A stretch of 64,000 nt of DNA, taken from the NCBI GenBank assembly GCA_950096615.1, contig CATNCP010000003.1:34201-98200 (forward strand). The letters run 5' to 3'. A program made the translations under genes and the position numbers. Shown piece after piece: positions 16,312 through 24,217 of this stretch. The first letter of the stretch is position 1. Each line of letters starts with the position of its first letter. Source of the stretch: an uncultured Kangiella sp. (lineage in GTDB: Bacteria; Pseudomonadota; Gammaproteobacteria; Enterobacterales; Kangiellaceae). The notes under the pieces are model-generated. The model made no database searches. It was not told where the DNA came from and saw nothing but the letters and a program-made list of their open reading frames with translations.

Positions 16312-18525
16312 ATGCCCACAAAAATCAAAATAGGGAATTGGTTCGTTTCCCCTGATAACAACAAGTTAAGCTTTGATGGTACAGATTTCTTTATAGAGCC
16401 TCTGGCGATGGATGTGCTGGTTTATTTTGCGCAACATGCGGACGAGGTGATTAGTAGAGATCGATTAATTGAAGCTGTGTGGAAAGGCCGGATTGTGGGT
16501 GACCATGCGGTTTACCGCATCATTAACAAGCTGCGACAAACCTTAGCCAAAGACACAACCCAAGACTATATCAAGACAATAAGAAAAAAAGGCTATCAGC
16601 TGGTTTGTGAGGTTGAGTATCAAGCTGAACAGCTAAAGCCAGAACCAGAGCCGCAGCGTTTAAGAAACCAAGAACAGTTGCTAGAATCTTTTAGCGAAGA
16701 GTTGACGGCTCATGAGGAGGACTTGGCCGCGCAGACGTTAGGCGAAAAAAAGAGAGTTAAAACGCTGAAGTCGACTTGGTGGAAAGTGATGAAATGGTCT
16801 TTGGCGTCTGGTGTTTTACTAATACTCAGTATTTTTGCTACCAAGTTTTACTTTTACTACTCAATGACAAGCTTTTATAAAGCGACCCCGCTTATTACCT
16901 TAGAAGGCATCATCCGGGACCCCAGCTTTTCACCCGACGGCAATTATGTTGCATTTAGCCATCAAGAAAAAACAGGTGGGAATTGGGATGTATACGTTGA
17001 ATCATTGGTCGATGGTCGGTTGTATCAGATTACCGATGATTTAACTGATGAACTGAGCCCATCGTGGGCTCCAAATGGTCATCAGCTCGCTTTAATTCGG
17101 TATGATAATCAACGTTGTCTAATCGATGTGATTAATGTTCCTGTTGTTGATGGAGGGAGCTCAGACGGGAGGAACTCAGGCAATAAGCTGGATGAGGGAA
17201 CCTTGGCTGAGTGTTCAGGAGTACTTCAGCATAATGATTTAGTTTGGGCTGGCGATGATAAGCATGTTTTTTATACCAGTGCAGAGTCAAAGGTCTCGCC
17301 TCTACAAATTTTTAAGTTGACGATTCAGACTGGAAAGATAGAGCAACTTACGAATTATACTCAAGGCGAAAGCCGGGGCGCCCTAAGTATCAAGTTATCG
17401 CCTGACAATGAACGCTTAGCGATACAAAGGGATATTAACTGGCGAGACAGCTACATTGATGTTCTTGACCTAAACAGCTTTAAGACTAGAACTGAGCGAA
17501 AACTTATCGGTTGGAATCGATATTTTGATTGGTCTAATGATGGTAGGTCACTGATTTATAACCGAAACTCAAAAGAAATAGACGCCTACGATCTTTCAAT
17601 GAAGATTGAAAAGAATATTGCTAAAAGTGTTGATGCGATTACCTTTCCGACCTACTCACCAGCGAAGTCAGAGTTAGCAGTAATCACCGGTCGTAAGGTG
17701 GTTGATATTGTGGCTGAAGGTTTGGGTGGAAGTGTCGATGGGGAAAAGAAGCCCCTGACTGTGATCTCATCAAGCTCAATCGACAACTATGCTGAGTATG
17801 CAAACACCTCCGATAAAGTTGCTTTTGTTTCTAGGCGTACCGGCGAAGTTCAGGTTTGGCTAAAAAATACTGATGGCAGTGAAGTTCAGCTAACACACTT
17901 TGAGGATAGCTATGATATTCGTCGCTTACGTTGGTCTCCAACTGATAGGGCTTTATTATTTATTCGCAACAAAGCCTTATACCAGTTATTGATTAATGAC
18001 AGTGATAAAACGTTATCCTTGGTTTATCAAGCTCAGGAAGGTGAGTCAATTGAGGGTGAATCATGGACTGATGATGGAAAAGGAGTGCTATTTTCGTCAG
18101 ATAGAGATGGTGACTGGCAGGTTTATCGTCTGCCGCTGTCTGGTGGTGATGCAAAGCAAATCACCTCAAAAGGAGGGTATGGAGCTTTTGAGTCTTCAAA
18201 GGGCAGGGGGCTTTATTATCTTAAGTATCATACTAAAGGGCTGTGGTATCAGGATTACGACAACAAACAAGAAAAACTGGTACTGGAAAATATCGATGTT
18301 TTCAGCAGTAACAGCATTTATTTAAGAAAAGGTAAGATTTACTATCTATCTGATGAGTTTCCAAAGATGTCGATCTACCAGTTTGATATCGAACAAAAAC
18401 AGCGAGAGTTTGTACAATATTACTATGGTTCCCCTTGGCTAATATCCATTTCTCATCAAGCAGATAAATTACTGTATCAAAGAAATACTCAAGCTCAGTC
18501 TTCATTAGTGCTATTGAAGCCTTGA
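16312..18525 (+). CDS. CadC-like membrane-bound transcriptional regulator with PD40/TolB-type sensor
   Basis: A 737-residue one-component regulator. Residues about 10-100 form an OmpR-type winged helix (VISRDRLIEAVWKGRIVGDHAVYRIINKLRQTL, then YIKTIRKKGYQL). A single membrane segment lies near residues 160-185. The remaining 550 residues are extracytoplasmic and contain WD40-like/PD40 beta-propeller repeats (for example DPSFSPDGNYVAF, SPSWAPNGHQLAL, GVLFSSDRDGDWQVYRLPLSGGDAKQIT). The family couples periplasmic sensing to DNA binding; the ligand is unknown. Start ATG 16312. Its divergent neighbour, the secreted protein, is the natural candidate target. Confidence 0.9.
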   Translation: MPTKIKIGNWFVSPDNNKLSFDGTDFFIEPLAMDVLVYFAQHADEVISRDRLIEAVWKGRIVGDHAVYRIINKLRQTLAKDTTQDYIKTIRKKGYQLVCEVEYQAEQLKPEPEPQRLRNQEQLLESFSEELTAHEEDLAAQTLGEKKRVKTLKSTWWKVMKWSLASGVLLILSIFATKFYFYYSMTSFYKATPLITLEGIIRDPSFSPDGNYVAFSHQEKTGGNWDVYVESLVDGRLYQITDDLTDELSPSWAPNGHQLALIRYDNQRCLIDVINVPVVDGGSSDGRNSGNKLDEGTLAECSGVLQHNDLVWAGDDKHVFYTSAESKVSPLQIFKLTIQTGKIEQLTNYTQGESRGALSIKLSPDNERLAIQRDINWRDSYIDVLDLNSFKTRTERKLIGWNRYFDWSNDGRSLIYNRNSKEIDAYDLSMKIEKNIAKSVDAITFPTYSPAKSELAVITGRKVVDIVAEGLGGSVDGEKKPLTVISSSSIDNYAEYANTSDKVAFVSRRTGEVQVWLKNTDGSEVQLTHFEDSYDIRRLRWSPTDRALLFIRNKALYQLLINDSDKTLSLVYQAQEGESIEGESWTDDGKGVLFSSDRDGDWQVYRLPLSGGDAKQITSKGGYGAFESSKGRGLYYLKYHTKGLWYQDYDNKQEKLVLENIDVFSSNSIYLRKGKIYYLSDEFPKMSIYQFDIEQKQREFVQYYYGSPWLISISHQADKLLYQRNTQAQSSLVLLKP

Positions 18526-18578
18526 TCCAAGTAAATCAAAGCTCAATAGCAGTCTTTTATTGTTCTTCTGTTTAAGGG

Positions 18579-18767
18579 CTAGCAAAAATAGCCGAATAAA
18601 CGACACATTAAGCCTCGCTCTGATGTGTCTTCTCCATCATTACCTGTTGCAGGCGGATCATCAGCTTGGAACTGGATTGGAGCAGATATTGTGGACGCTT
18701 CATTATTTAATGATGAGAATCCCGTGCCAAGCATTAAAGCAACCATAATTGTGATTAGTAATTTCAT
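18579..18767 (-). CDS. Small secreted peptide precursor, unknown function
   Basis: A 62-residue protein convergent with the CadC-like regulator. Residues 1-24 are a clear signal peptide (MKLLITIMVALMLGTGFSS). The mature part is acidic with a DDPPATGNDGED stretch and ends in MCRLFGYFC, giving two Cys seven residues apart at the extreme C-terminus. An AAGGAGA Shine-Dalgarno is correctly placed before ATG, which is the best evidence that this is a real gene. A small secreted effector or signalling peptide is possible; no family is recognised. Confidence 0.7.
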   Translation of the reverse strand: MKLLITIMVALMLGTGFSSLNNEASTISAPIQFQADDPPATGNDGEDTSERGLMCRLFGYFC

Positions 18768-19238
18768 TGTGTATCTCCTTCGACGATGAGGTTTAGTATT
18801 TATGTTTTGTTATTGGCTTCTTGTAAGCACAGGTTTAAGTCTAGGCGCAGTGAGCAAGTTTGACCAGCTGTCTTGCTTAATGGTTTGTTAATGGGAAGTT
18901 AAGGGCAAGTTTTCCCACGGATTGAACAACGTTTACAAAGCGATATTGGTTTTATTTCACTGGAGTTTGGAAAGGTTTTAGTTTTAGCAGAAGTTTCGCT
19001 CAAGGTCGCTGTAATAAGGTTTATCTTTGTAGCCTTTTAGGGTATTTTACTTCGATTGCGTATCAATAAGTTACAGTGAGACATTCTCTAGTGTGGCGTC
19101 TTACACTGGGTAAATACGGGAGCGTATTTGAGCGGCTGCTACTGTTGCGGCTGGAAAAGATGGACACTATATGCTAAAAACAAGGTGAGAGATGACCTCT
19201 TACCAGTTATTTTAATATTAATTAAGTGGGGACGGCTG
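18768..19238. other. 471-bp intergenic region upstream of fadR
   Basis: No gene seen. It contains the upstream sequences of the small peptide gene (minus strand) and of fadR (plus strand), a FadR-box-like sequence at 18853-18869, and a short AGTGT/ACACT dyad (19090-19107). The rest is unremarkable. Confidence 0.55.
18853..18869. promoter_or_regulatory. Candidate FadR operator
   Basis: AGCAAGTTTGACCAGCT matches 13 of 16 informative positions of the palindromic E. coli FadR box (AGCTGGTC-N-GACCAGCT); the right half-site is perfect. It is about 85 bp upstream of the small secreted peptide gene and 370 bp upstream of fadR, so which gene it controls is unclear. Confidence 0.4.
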
Positions 19239-19958
19239 ATGGCTTCTACAGCTAAAGCATTAACGCCAGCAGCATTTGCTGAGCAATACATCGTCGAGTC
19301 TATTTGGAATGGCAAGTTTCCAGCAGGCACGATTTTACCAGCTGAACGAGAGCTGGCAGAAATTATTGGGGTCACAAGAACCACCTTGCGCGAAGTGCTA
19401 CAACGCTTGGCTAGAGATGGCTGGTTAACGATTCAACATGGTAAACCAACCAAGGTTAATGATATCTGGCAGTCAGCCACGCTAAATGTGCTAGATACAC
19501 TAGTAACCTTAGATGATGCTGGCTCAATGACGCTAGCGGATAACTTGTTGCGTGCGAGAACTTCAATTGCGAGTATCTTCTTACGTGATGCGGTAAAGAA
19601 TGACGCAGAGAAAATGTTGGAAGTGTTAGCCACTTTGGATGGCGTTGGCAATACAGCGGAAGCCTATATTGACTTCGATTGGCATTTTCACCATACCGCT
19701 ACACGAGCATCTGGTAACCCCATTTACACCTTATTACTGAATGGTTTTGAGGCGGTCTATTATAAAATAGGTCGTTTTTACTTTGGCTGGGAACAAACTC
19801 GGCGCTTAGCGTATAACTATTATCGTCAGCTTGAGATCGCTATTAAAGAAGAAGACGCGGATAAGGTTGTTGAGATCCTTTGGGAATATGGTCATCAGAG
19901 TGGCGACCTTTGGAATAAGGCTAAAGGCGAAATGAAGTCCTTTAGTGAAATTGGCTAA
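19239..19958 (+). CDS. fadR: Fatty-acid metabolism regulator FadR (GntR family)
   Basis: A 239-residue acyl-CoA-responsive regulator, the same length as E. coli FadR. The N-terminal winged helix is nearly identical to the E. coli protein (FPAGTILPAERELAE, GVTRTTLREVLQRLARDGWL, TIQHGKPTKVNDIW). The C-terminal acyl-CoA-binding domain has GNPIYTLLLNGFEAVYYKIGRFYF and YGHQSGDLW in matching positions. ATG 19239 aligns with the E. coli start; an in-frame start at 19128 would add 37 atypical residues. In relatives it represses beta-oxidation and activates fatty-acid synthesis. The next gene encodes a lipase. Confidence 0.97.
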   Translation: MASTAKALTPAAFAEQYIVESIWNGKFPAGTILPAERELAEIIGVTRTTLREVLQRLARDGWLTIQHGKPTKVNDIWQSATLNVLDTLVTLDDAGSMTLADNLLRARTSIASIFLRDAVKNDAEKMLEVLATLDGVGNTAEAYIDFDWHFHHTATRASGNPIYTLLLNGFEAVYYKIGRFYFGWEQTRRLAYNYYRQLEIAIKEEDADKVVEILWEYGHQSGDLWNKAKGEMKSFSEIG

Positions 19959-20083
19959 TATTCAGCTGGTAAGTCCACTTGCCAATAGGGGGCTTTACAG
20001 AGTAGGATTAGATCAATTTTTTATATAAACATAACTATCGGTTAAAAGCCGTATAAAACGTTTCACTAGAACGGGAGTTAGAA

Positions 20084-22237
20084 ATGAAGAAAGCATTTTA
20101 CGGAGTCGCGCTGATAAGCAGCCTTGTGCTGACTGCGTGTAGTGATGGGCCAGCTGAACCAAAAGTACCGGGCTCCGGTGATGGCAGTACAAAATTTATT
20201 GCTCCAGTCTATGCTCCCGGAGATGGTGAAATCCCAGTCCCAAACGATTTATTATTTAGCGGTTCTGCTGACTTAACGTTAAATATTCCAACTGATGATC
20301 CCACTGATAAGTCAGATCCTCAAAACGCGATAAGTGGTCTAGACGGATGGTCTACCCATGCGCCGTTTAATATTGAATTCCGTGGTGCAATTGATGGTAG
20401 TTCTATTGCTCCAGGACAAAACGTTCGTATTTTCAAAGTTTCAACAGCGCGTGGCGAAGTGGCTGACGGCGTCCCTGGCCCAACCGGTCCTGTAACGGGT
20501 GTTGAAGCTGAGTTGGCTGCTGGCACAGAGTTTGTGGCTATACCTAATGGCCCTGCAGCGATTGGCGTGGTTCCTTTAGCTCCGCTTGAACCACAAGCGA
20601 GTTATATGGTTGTGGTTACCAACGGTATCACTGACGTTAATGGTAATGCCATTATTTCGGATACCCAGTTCTCAATCGCTAAGTCTACTGTCCCAATTCC
20701 AGAGGGTTCTGCAACTGCAGCTCTTGAGCCTGTGCGTCAGCTTGTGAATGCTATGCTGGGCGCCGCAGAAGGTGCTGGTGTGGTTCGTGACGATGTTGTT
20801 CTAGCGTATCAATTCACGGTTCAGTCTGTAGCAGACTCTTTAGTAGCATCACAAGGCTTTTATGTTGACGCCCAATCACCATTTGCCACAGCAGGAGCGT
20901 CCAGCTTCTCTAGCTTGATGACGGATACCACGCCATTTACCGGTATTGGTGCAGCGAATTTATATAAAGGCGAAATCACTCTACCTTATTTACTATCAGC
21001 TCCGTCAATGACGAGCCCTACAGCACCGCTCGACGAGCAGTGGGTGGGAGCTGACATGGTACCAACCGCTCAAGGATTAGTGCCAAACCCATTTGCCGGT
21101 GGCAATATCACTTATGCTAACCCTTTACCGCAGAAAACTGGTGAAGAATCGGTTCCTTTATTGGTGTCTTTGCCAAAGAACCCACAGTGCCCTAAGCCTT
21201 ACCCTGTAATGATTTTCCAGCACGGTATTACTAGCGACCGTACTGCTATGTTAGGTATCGCTGACACAATGGCAAGCGCTTGTACTGCTGTGGTAGCGAT
21301 GGACTTACCGTTGCACGGTATTGCGGCTGATAACCAAGTTCACCTTGGCTTGCAGCAAGCGAGTGGTGGCTTAATCGGTATCTTTGAAGGTTATGCCGAA
21401 GGCGGTGCTCGTGAGCGTACATTTGGTGTGGATTATGTTGATAATGATACGTCTGCTCCAGGTCCTGACGGCATTAATGATAGTTCAGGTGCTCATTTCA
21501 TCAACTTGCAGAATTTACTAGTCTCTCGCGATAACGTTCGTCAGGGCGTACTAGATTTATTAGCGCTAGAGGCTGAAATCGGAAATATGGATGTCGATGG
21601 CGACACGATGGCTGATTTTGATAGTTCTAACATCAGCTTCTTCGGTCACTCTCTAGGCGGTATCGTCGGTTCTGACTATATGGCTTTATCAGCTAATGTT
21701 CAGCAGGGTGTTTTAGCGACGACATCAGGTAGTATCGCTCAGTTACTGAACGGCTCTCCAACGTTTGGTCCTGTCATCCGCGGTGGTCTTTCTGCGTCAA
21801 CGGGTATTGCTGTTGATGATCCATCATTCAACTCAGAAGTATTGGCTCCTTTCATGTTTGCAGCGCAAACAGTCGTGGATTCTGCAGACCCAGTGAATTA
21901 TGCAGCCATTGCTATCGCCAACAACAAGCCAACATTGGGCATTCAAGTTCAAGGCGATACGGTCGTAACTAACACGGTAGATGGCGCGCCATTGGCAGGA
22001 AATACGCCGCATGCTGCATTGTATGGGTTGCCAGTTGTAACTGACACGACGGATGCTAGCCGTGGTTCGATCAAGGTGTCAACGGGTACACATGCGACTC
22101 CATTGACTCCAGCAGGCCCAGGTGGTGCTACTCAGTTCATCGATCAGACAACACTGATTCAGAATGCGATTGCTAAGTTCGTTGCTTCAGGCGGTGTTTT
22201 GATTGAAATTACGGATCCTTCGCTTATTGAAGAATAA
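20084..22237 (+). CDS. VolA/Pla-1-type surface lipase lipoprotein
   Basis: A 717-residue lipoprotein with lipobox LTAC (Cys about residue 19) followed by SDGPAEP. The N-terminal half resembles the bacterial virulence-factor lipase domain (Lipase_bact_N), including the PVPNDLLF and GLDGWSTHAPF blocks. The alpha/beta-hydrolase part has MIFQHGIT (oxyanion region) and the nucleophile elbow FFGHSLGGI with Ser523. Characterised VolA of Vibrio cholerae is a surface lysophospholipase that supplies fatty acids. Placement directly after fadR supports a role in fatty-acid scavenging. A good terminator follows. Confidence 0.88.
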   Translation: MKKAFYGVALISSLVLTACSDGPAEPKVPGSGDGSTKFIAPVYAPGDGEIPVPNDLLFSGSADLTLNIPTDDPTDKSDPQNAISGLDGWSTHAPFNIEFRGAIDGSSIAPGQNVRIFKVSTARGEVADGVPGPTGPVTGVEAELAAGTEFVAIPNGPAAIGVVPLAPLEPQASYMVVVTNGITDVNGNAIISDTQFSIAKSTVPIPEGSATAALEPVRQLVNAMLGAAEGAGVVRDDVVLAYQFTVQSVADSLVASQGFYVDAQSPFATAGASSFSSLMTDTTPFTGIGAANLYKGEITLPYLLSAPSMTSPTAPLDEQWVGADMVPTAQGLVPNPFAGGNITYANPLPQKTGEESVPLLVSLPKNPQCPKPYPVMIFQHGITSDRTAMLGIADTMASACTAVVAMDLPLHGIAADNQVHLGLQQASGGLIGIFEGYAEGGARERTFGVDYVDNDTSAPGPDGINDSSGAHFINLQNLLVSRDNVRQGVLDLLALEAEIGNMDVDGDTMADFDSSNISFFGHSLGGIVGSDYMALSANVQQGVLATTSGSIAQLLNGSPTFGPVIRGGLSASTGIAVDDPSFNSEVLAPFMFAAQTVVDSADPVNYAAIAIANNKPTLGIQVQGDTVVTNTVDGAPLAGNTPHAALYGLPVVTDTTDASRGSIKVSTGTHATPLTPAGPGGATQFIDQTTLIQNAIAKFVASGGVLIEITDPSLIEE

Positions 22238-22272
22238 GCTGATTGAACCGTAAGGACTTATCCTTTAGGATG

Positions 22273-22302
22273 AAAAGCCCTCTTTAAAGAGGGCTTTTTT
22301 TA
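22273..22302 (+). terminator. Rho-independent terminator after the lipase gene
   Basis: AAAAGCCCTCTTT pairs with AAAGAGGGCTTTT, a near-perfect palindrome followed by a run of seven T. Confidence 0.88.
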
Positions 22303-22414
22303 TGGGCGATGGTTTCTGATCCAATTTGCCCAAAATTGCAGTAGAATCACTGCTTATACTATGGCGTCGCCACGTTTGAACGGTTTTCAGGGCGAGCATT
22401 GATTGAAGGGTACT

Positions 22415-23530
22415 ATGATAGAGTTTATTGCTGAATACGGCTTATTTTTACTAAAAACAGCCACCATTATTATTGGCATTATTGTGATATTGGCCATGAT
22501 TATTAATGCTGGCCACAGGCAACACCCTGTTTCGCGTGGTGAAATCAAGGTGACGAATCTTGGTGAAACCATTAAAGACCACAGTCAAACCATCAAAAAT
22601 GAAGTGATGTCGAAGCATCAATATAAGCAGGCGCTGAAGCAAGAGAAAGAAGACGATAAGAAAAGGGACAAAGAAGAAAAGCAGCAGTTAAAAGCGCAAA
22701 AGAAAGCTACTAAGCAAAGTGCTTCCGACAGTAGTTCTGAAAAAAGCGATCAAGAAACCCCCAGCGAAGATAAAACTAGAGTTTATGTTATCGACTTTGA
22801 TGGCGATATAGAAGCTAGTGATGTTGAATCCATGCGTGAAGAAATTACGGCCATTCTATCAGCAGCGAATAAAGGCGATGAGGTCATGGTTCGCCTAAAG
22901 AGCCCAGGCGGCATGGTCCATAGTTATGGCTTAGCCGCATCCCAGCTACAGCGTATTCGTCAAGCTGGTTATAAACTCACCATTGCGGTTGATGAAGTCG
23001 CCGCCAGTGGCGGGTATATGATGGCCTGTGTTGGGGATAATATTACCGCCGCGCCATTTGCAATCATCGGTTCTATTGGTGTCGTGGCCGAGCTGCCAAA
23101 CTTTAACCGCTTATTGAAAAAAGCGAATGTCGACTACGAACAGCATACAGCGGGTGACTACAAACGAACCTTAACCATGTTTGGTGAAAACACTTCTCAT
23201 GGGCGTGATAAATTTAAAGAAGACCTAGAAGATACCCATCAGCTATTTAAGTCTTTCATTAACCAAAATCGACCTCAGCTTGATTTAGACACAGTTGCTA
23301 CTGGTGAGCATTGGTATGGAACTAAAGCTAAAGAACTTGGCTTAATTGACGAGCTTGGAACCAGCGATGATCTCATTGTAAAAGCTCTAGACGACAAAGA
23401 AGTCTATGCGGTTAAATACACCATCAAGAAGCCGATAAGTGAGCGCTTATCGGTAAGCTTAACGCGAGGTGTGGAGAAGCTATTAACCAAACTCATTCAT
23501 CGCTCTTCACGCCAAGACTTATTTAAATAA
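22415..23530 (+). CDS. sohB: Inner-membrane S49 peptidase SohB
   Basis: A 371-residue membrane-anchored serine peptidase related to signal peptide peptidase SppA. It starts MIEFIAEYGLFLLK with one membrane segment (about residues 7-28), as in E. coli SohB. A highly charged Lys/Glu/Gln stretch follows (about 65-110), then the S49 domain with KSPGGMVHSYG and the catalytic Ser198 in VAASGGYMMA. GSIGVVAELPN matches the family. ATG 22415 with GAAGGG upstream is preferred over TTG 22403. Family role: degradation of residual membrane or signal peptides. Confidence 0.94.
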   Translation: MIEFIAEYGLFLLKTATIIIGIIVILAMIINAGHRQHPVSRGEIKVTNLGETIKDHSQTIKNEVMSKHQYKQALKQEKEDDKKRDKEEKQQLKAQKKATKQSASDSSSEKSDQETPSEDKTRVYVIDFDGDIEASDVESMREEITAILSAANKGDEVMVRLKSPGGMVHSYGLAASQLQRIRQAGYKLTIAVDEVAASGGYMMACVGDNITAAPFAIIGSIGVVAELPNFNRLLKKANVDYEQHTAGDYKRTLTMFGENTSHGRDKFKEDLEDTHQLFKSFINQNRPQLDLDTVATGEHWYGTKAKELGLIDELGTSDDLIVKALDDKEVYAVKYTIKKPISERLSVSLTRGVEKLLTKLIHRSSRQDLFK

Positions 23531-23554
23531 TTAAGAGTTGCGACGAGGAGCTTT

Positions 23555-24211
23555 ATGGACTTCGAATTTTGGAATAATTGCTGGGCGCGACCGACCCAGC
23601 CATTCCACCTAACAGCTCCTCATCATTTTCTGACCAAGTACTTCCCAGCTTACTTGAGTCATCAAGAGCGTGTTTTGCTACCTCTGTGTGGAAAAACTCA
23701 AGATCTCAATTTTCTTGCTAAGCATGGCATCCATGCGATTGGCATAGAGTTTAACCCTGTAGCGGTTGATTCATTTTTTAAGGACAGTGGGTTAGCACCA
23801 ACCATTACTGATGAAGACGGTAAAGCTCGATATCAAGCTCCTTGTATTGACCTTTGGTGCGCTGACTTTTTTGATATTACTACGAGCGATGTGGGGCGCT
23901 TTGAACGCATCTTTGACCGAGCTGCGTTAATAGCTTTGCCCGATGAACTGAGGCCGGCTTATGCGCAACACTTGGTTAAACTATTAAAAAGTGAGGGAAA
24001 AATTCTTCTAGTGACGATGGATTATGTGGCTGAGGAAATGTCAGGGCCACCTTTCCGTATCGATCTTCTTGAGTTAGAACGATTATTTCCTAATGCCATC
24101 ATAAAAGAGCTCGACCGAACCAGTATTTTAGATTCGCATCCTCGATGGCGTGAACTAAAGTTAAGCTATCTGGATGAAGTGCTGTATGACATTCATTTTA
24201 ACGAATTATAG
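23555..24211 (+). CDS. tpm: Thiopurine S-methyltransferase family protein
   Basis: A 218-residue SAM-dependent methyltransferase. WNNCWARPTQPFHLTAPHHFL at the N-terminus, VLLPLCGKTQDLNFLAKHGIHAIGIEF (SAM-binding motif I) and DFFDI, FDRAALIALP are diagnostic of bacterial TPMT. Bacterial members methylate thiopurines and, in some species, selenium or tellurium oxyanions. A GAGGAG ribosome binding site precedes ATG 23555. It lies 24 bp after sohB and 6 bp before the S9 peptidase, so the three may be one transcript. Confidence 0.93.
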   Translation: MDFEFWNNCWARPTQPFHLTAPHHFLTKYFPAYLSHQERVLLPLCGKTQDLNFLAKHGIHAIGIEFNPVAVDSFFKDSGLAPTITDEDGKARYQAPCIDLWCADFFDITTSDVGRFERIFDRAALIALPDELRPAYAQHLVKLLKSEGKILLVTMDYVAEEMSGPPFRIDLLELERLFPNAIIKELDRTSILDSHPRWRELKLSYLDEVLYDIHFNEL

Positions 24212-24217
24212 AAGTGT

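Noticed and set aside
20050..20070. AAAACGTTTC before the lipase gene as a PsrA site
   Set aside because: The two half-sites have no spacer, unlike the known 2-4 base spacing.
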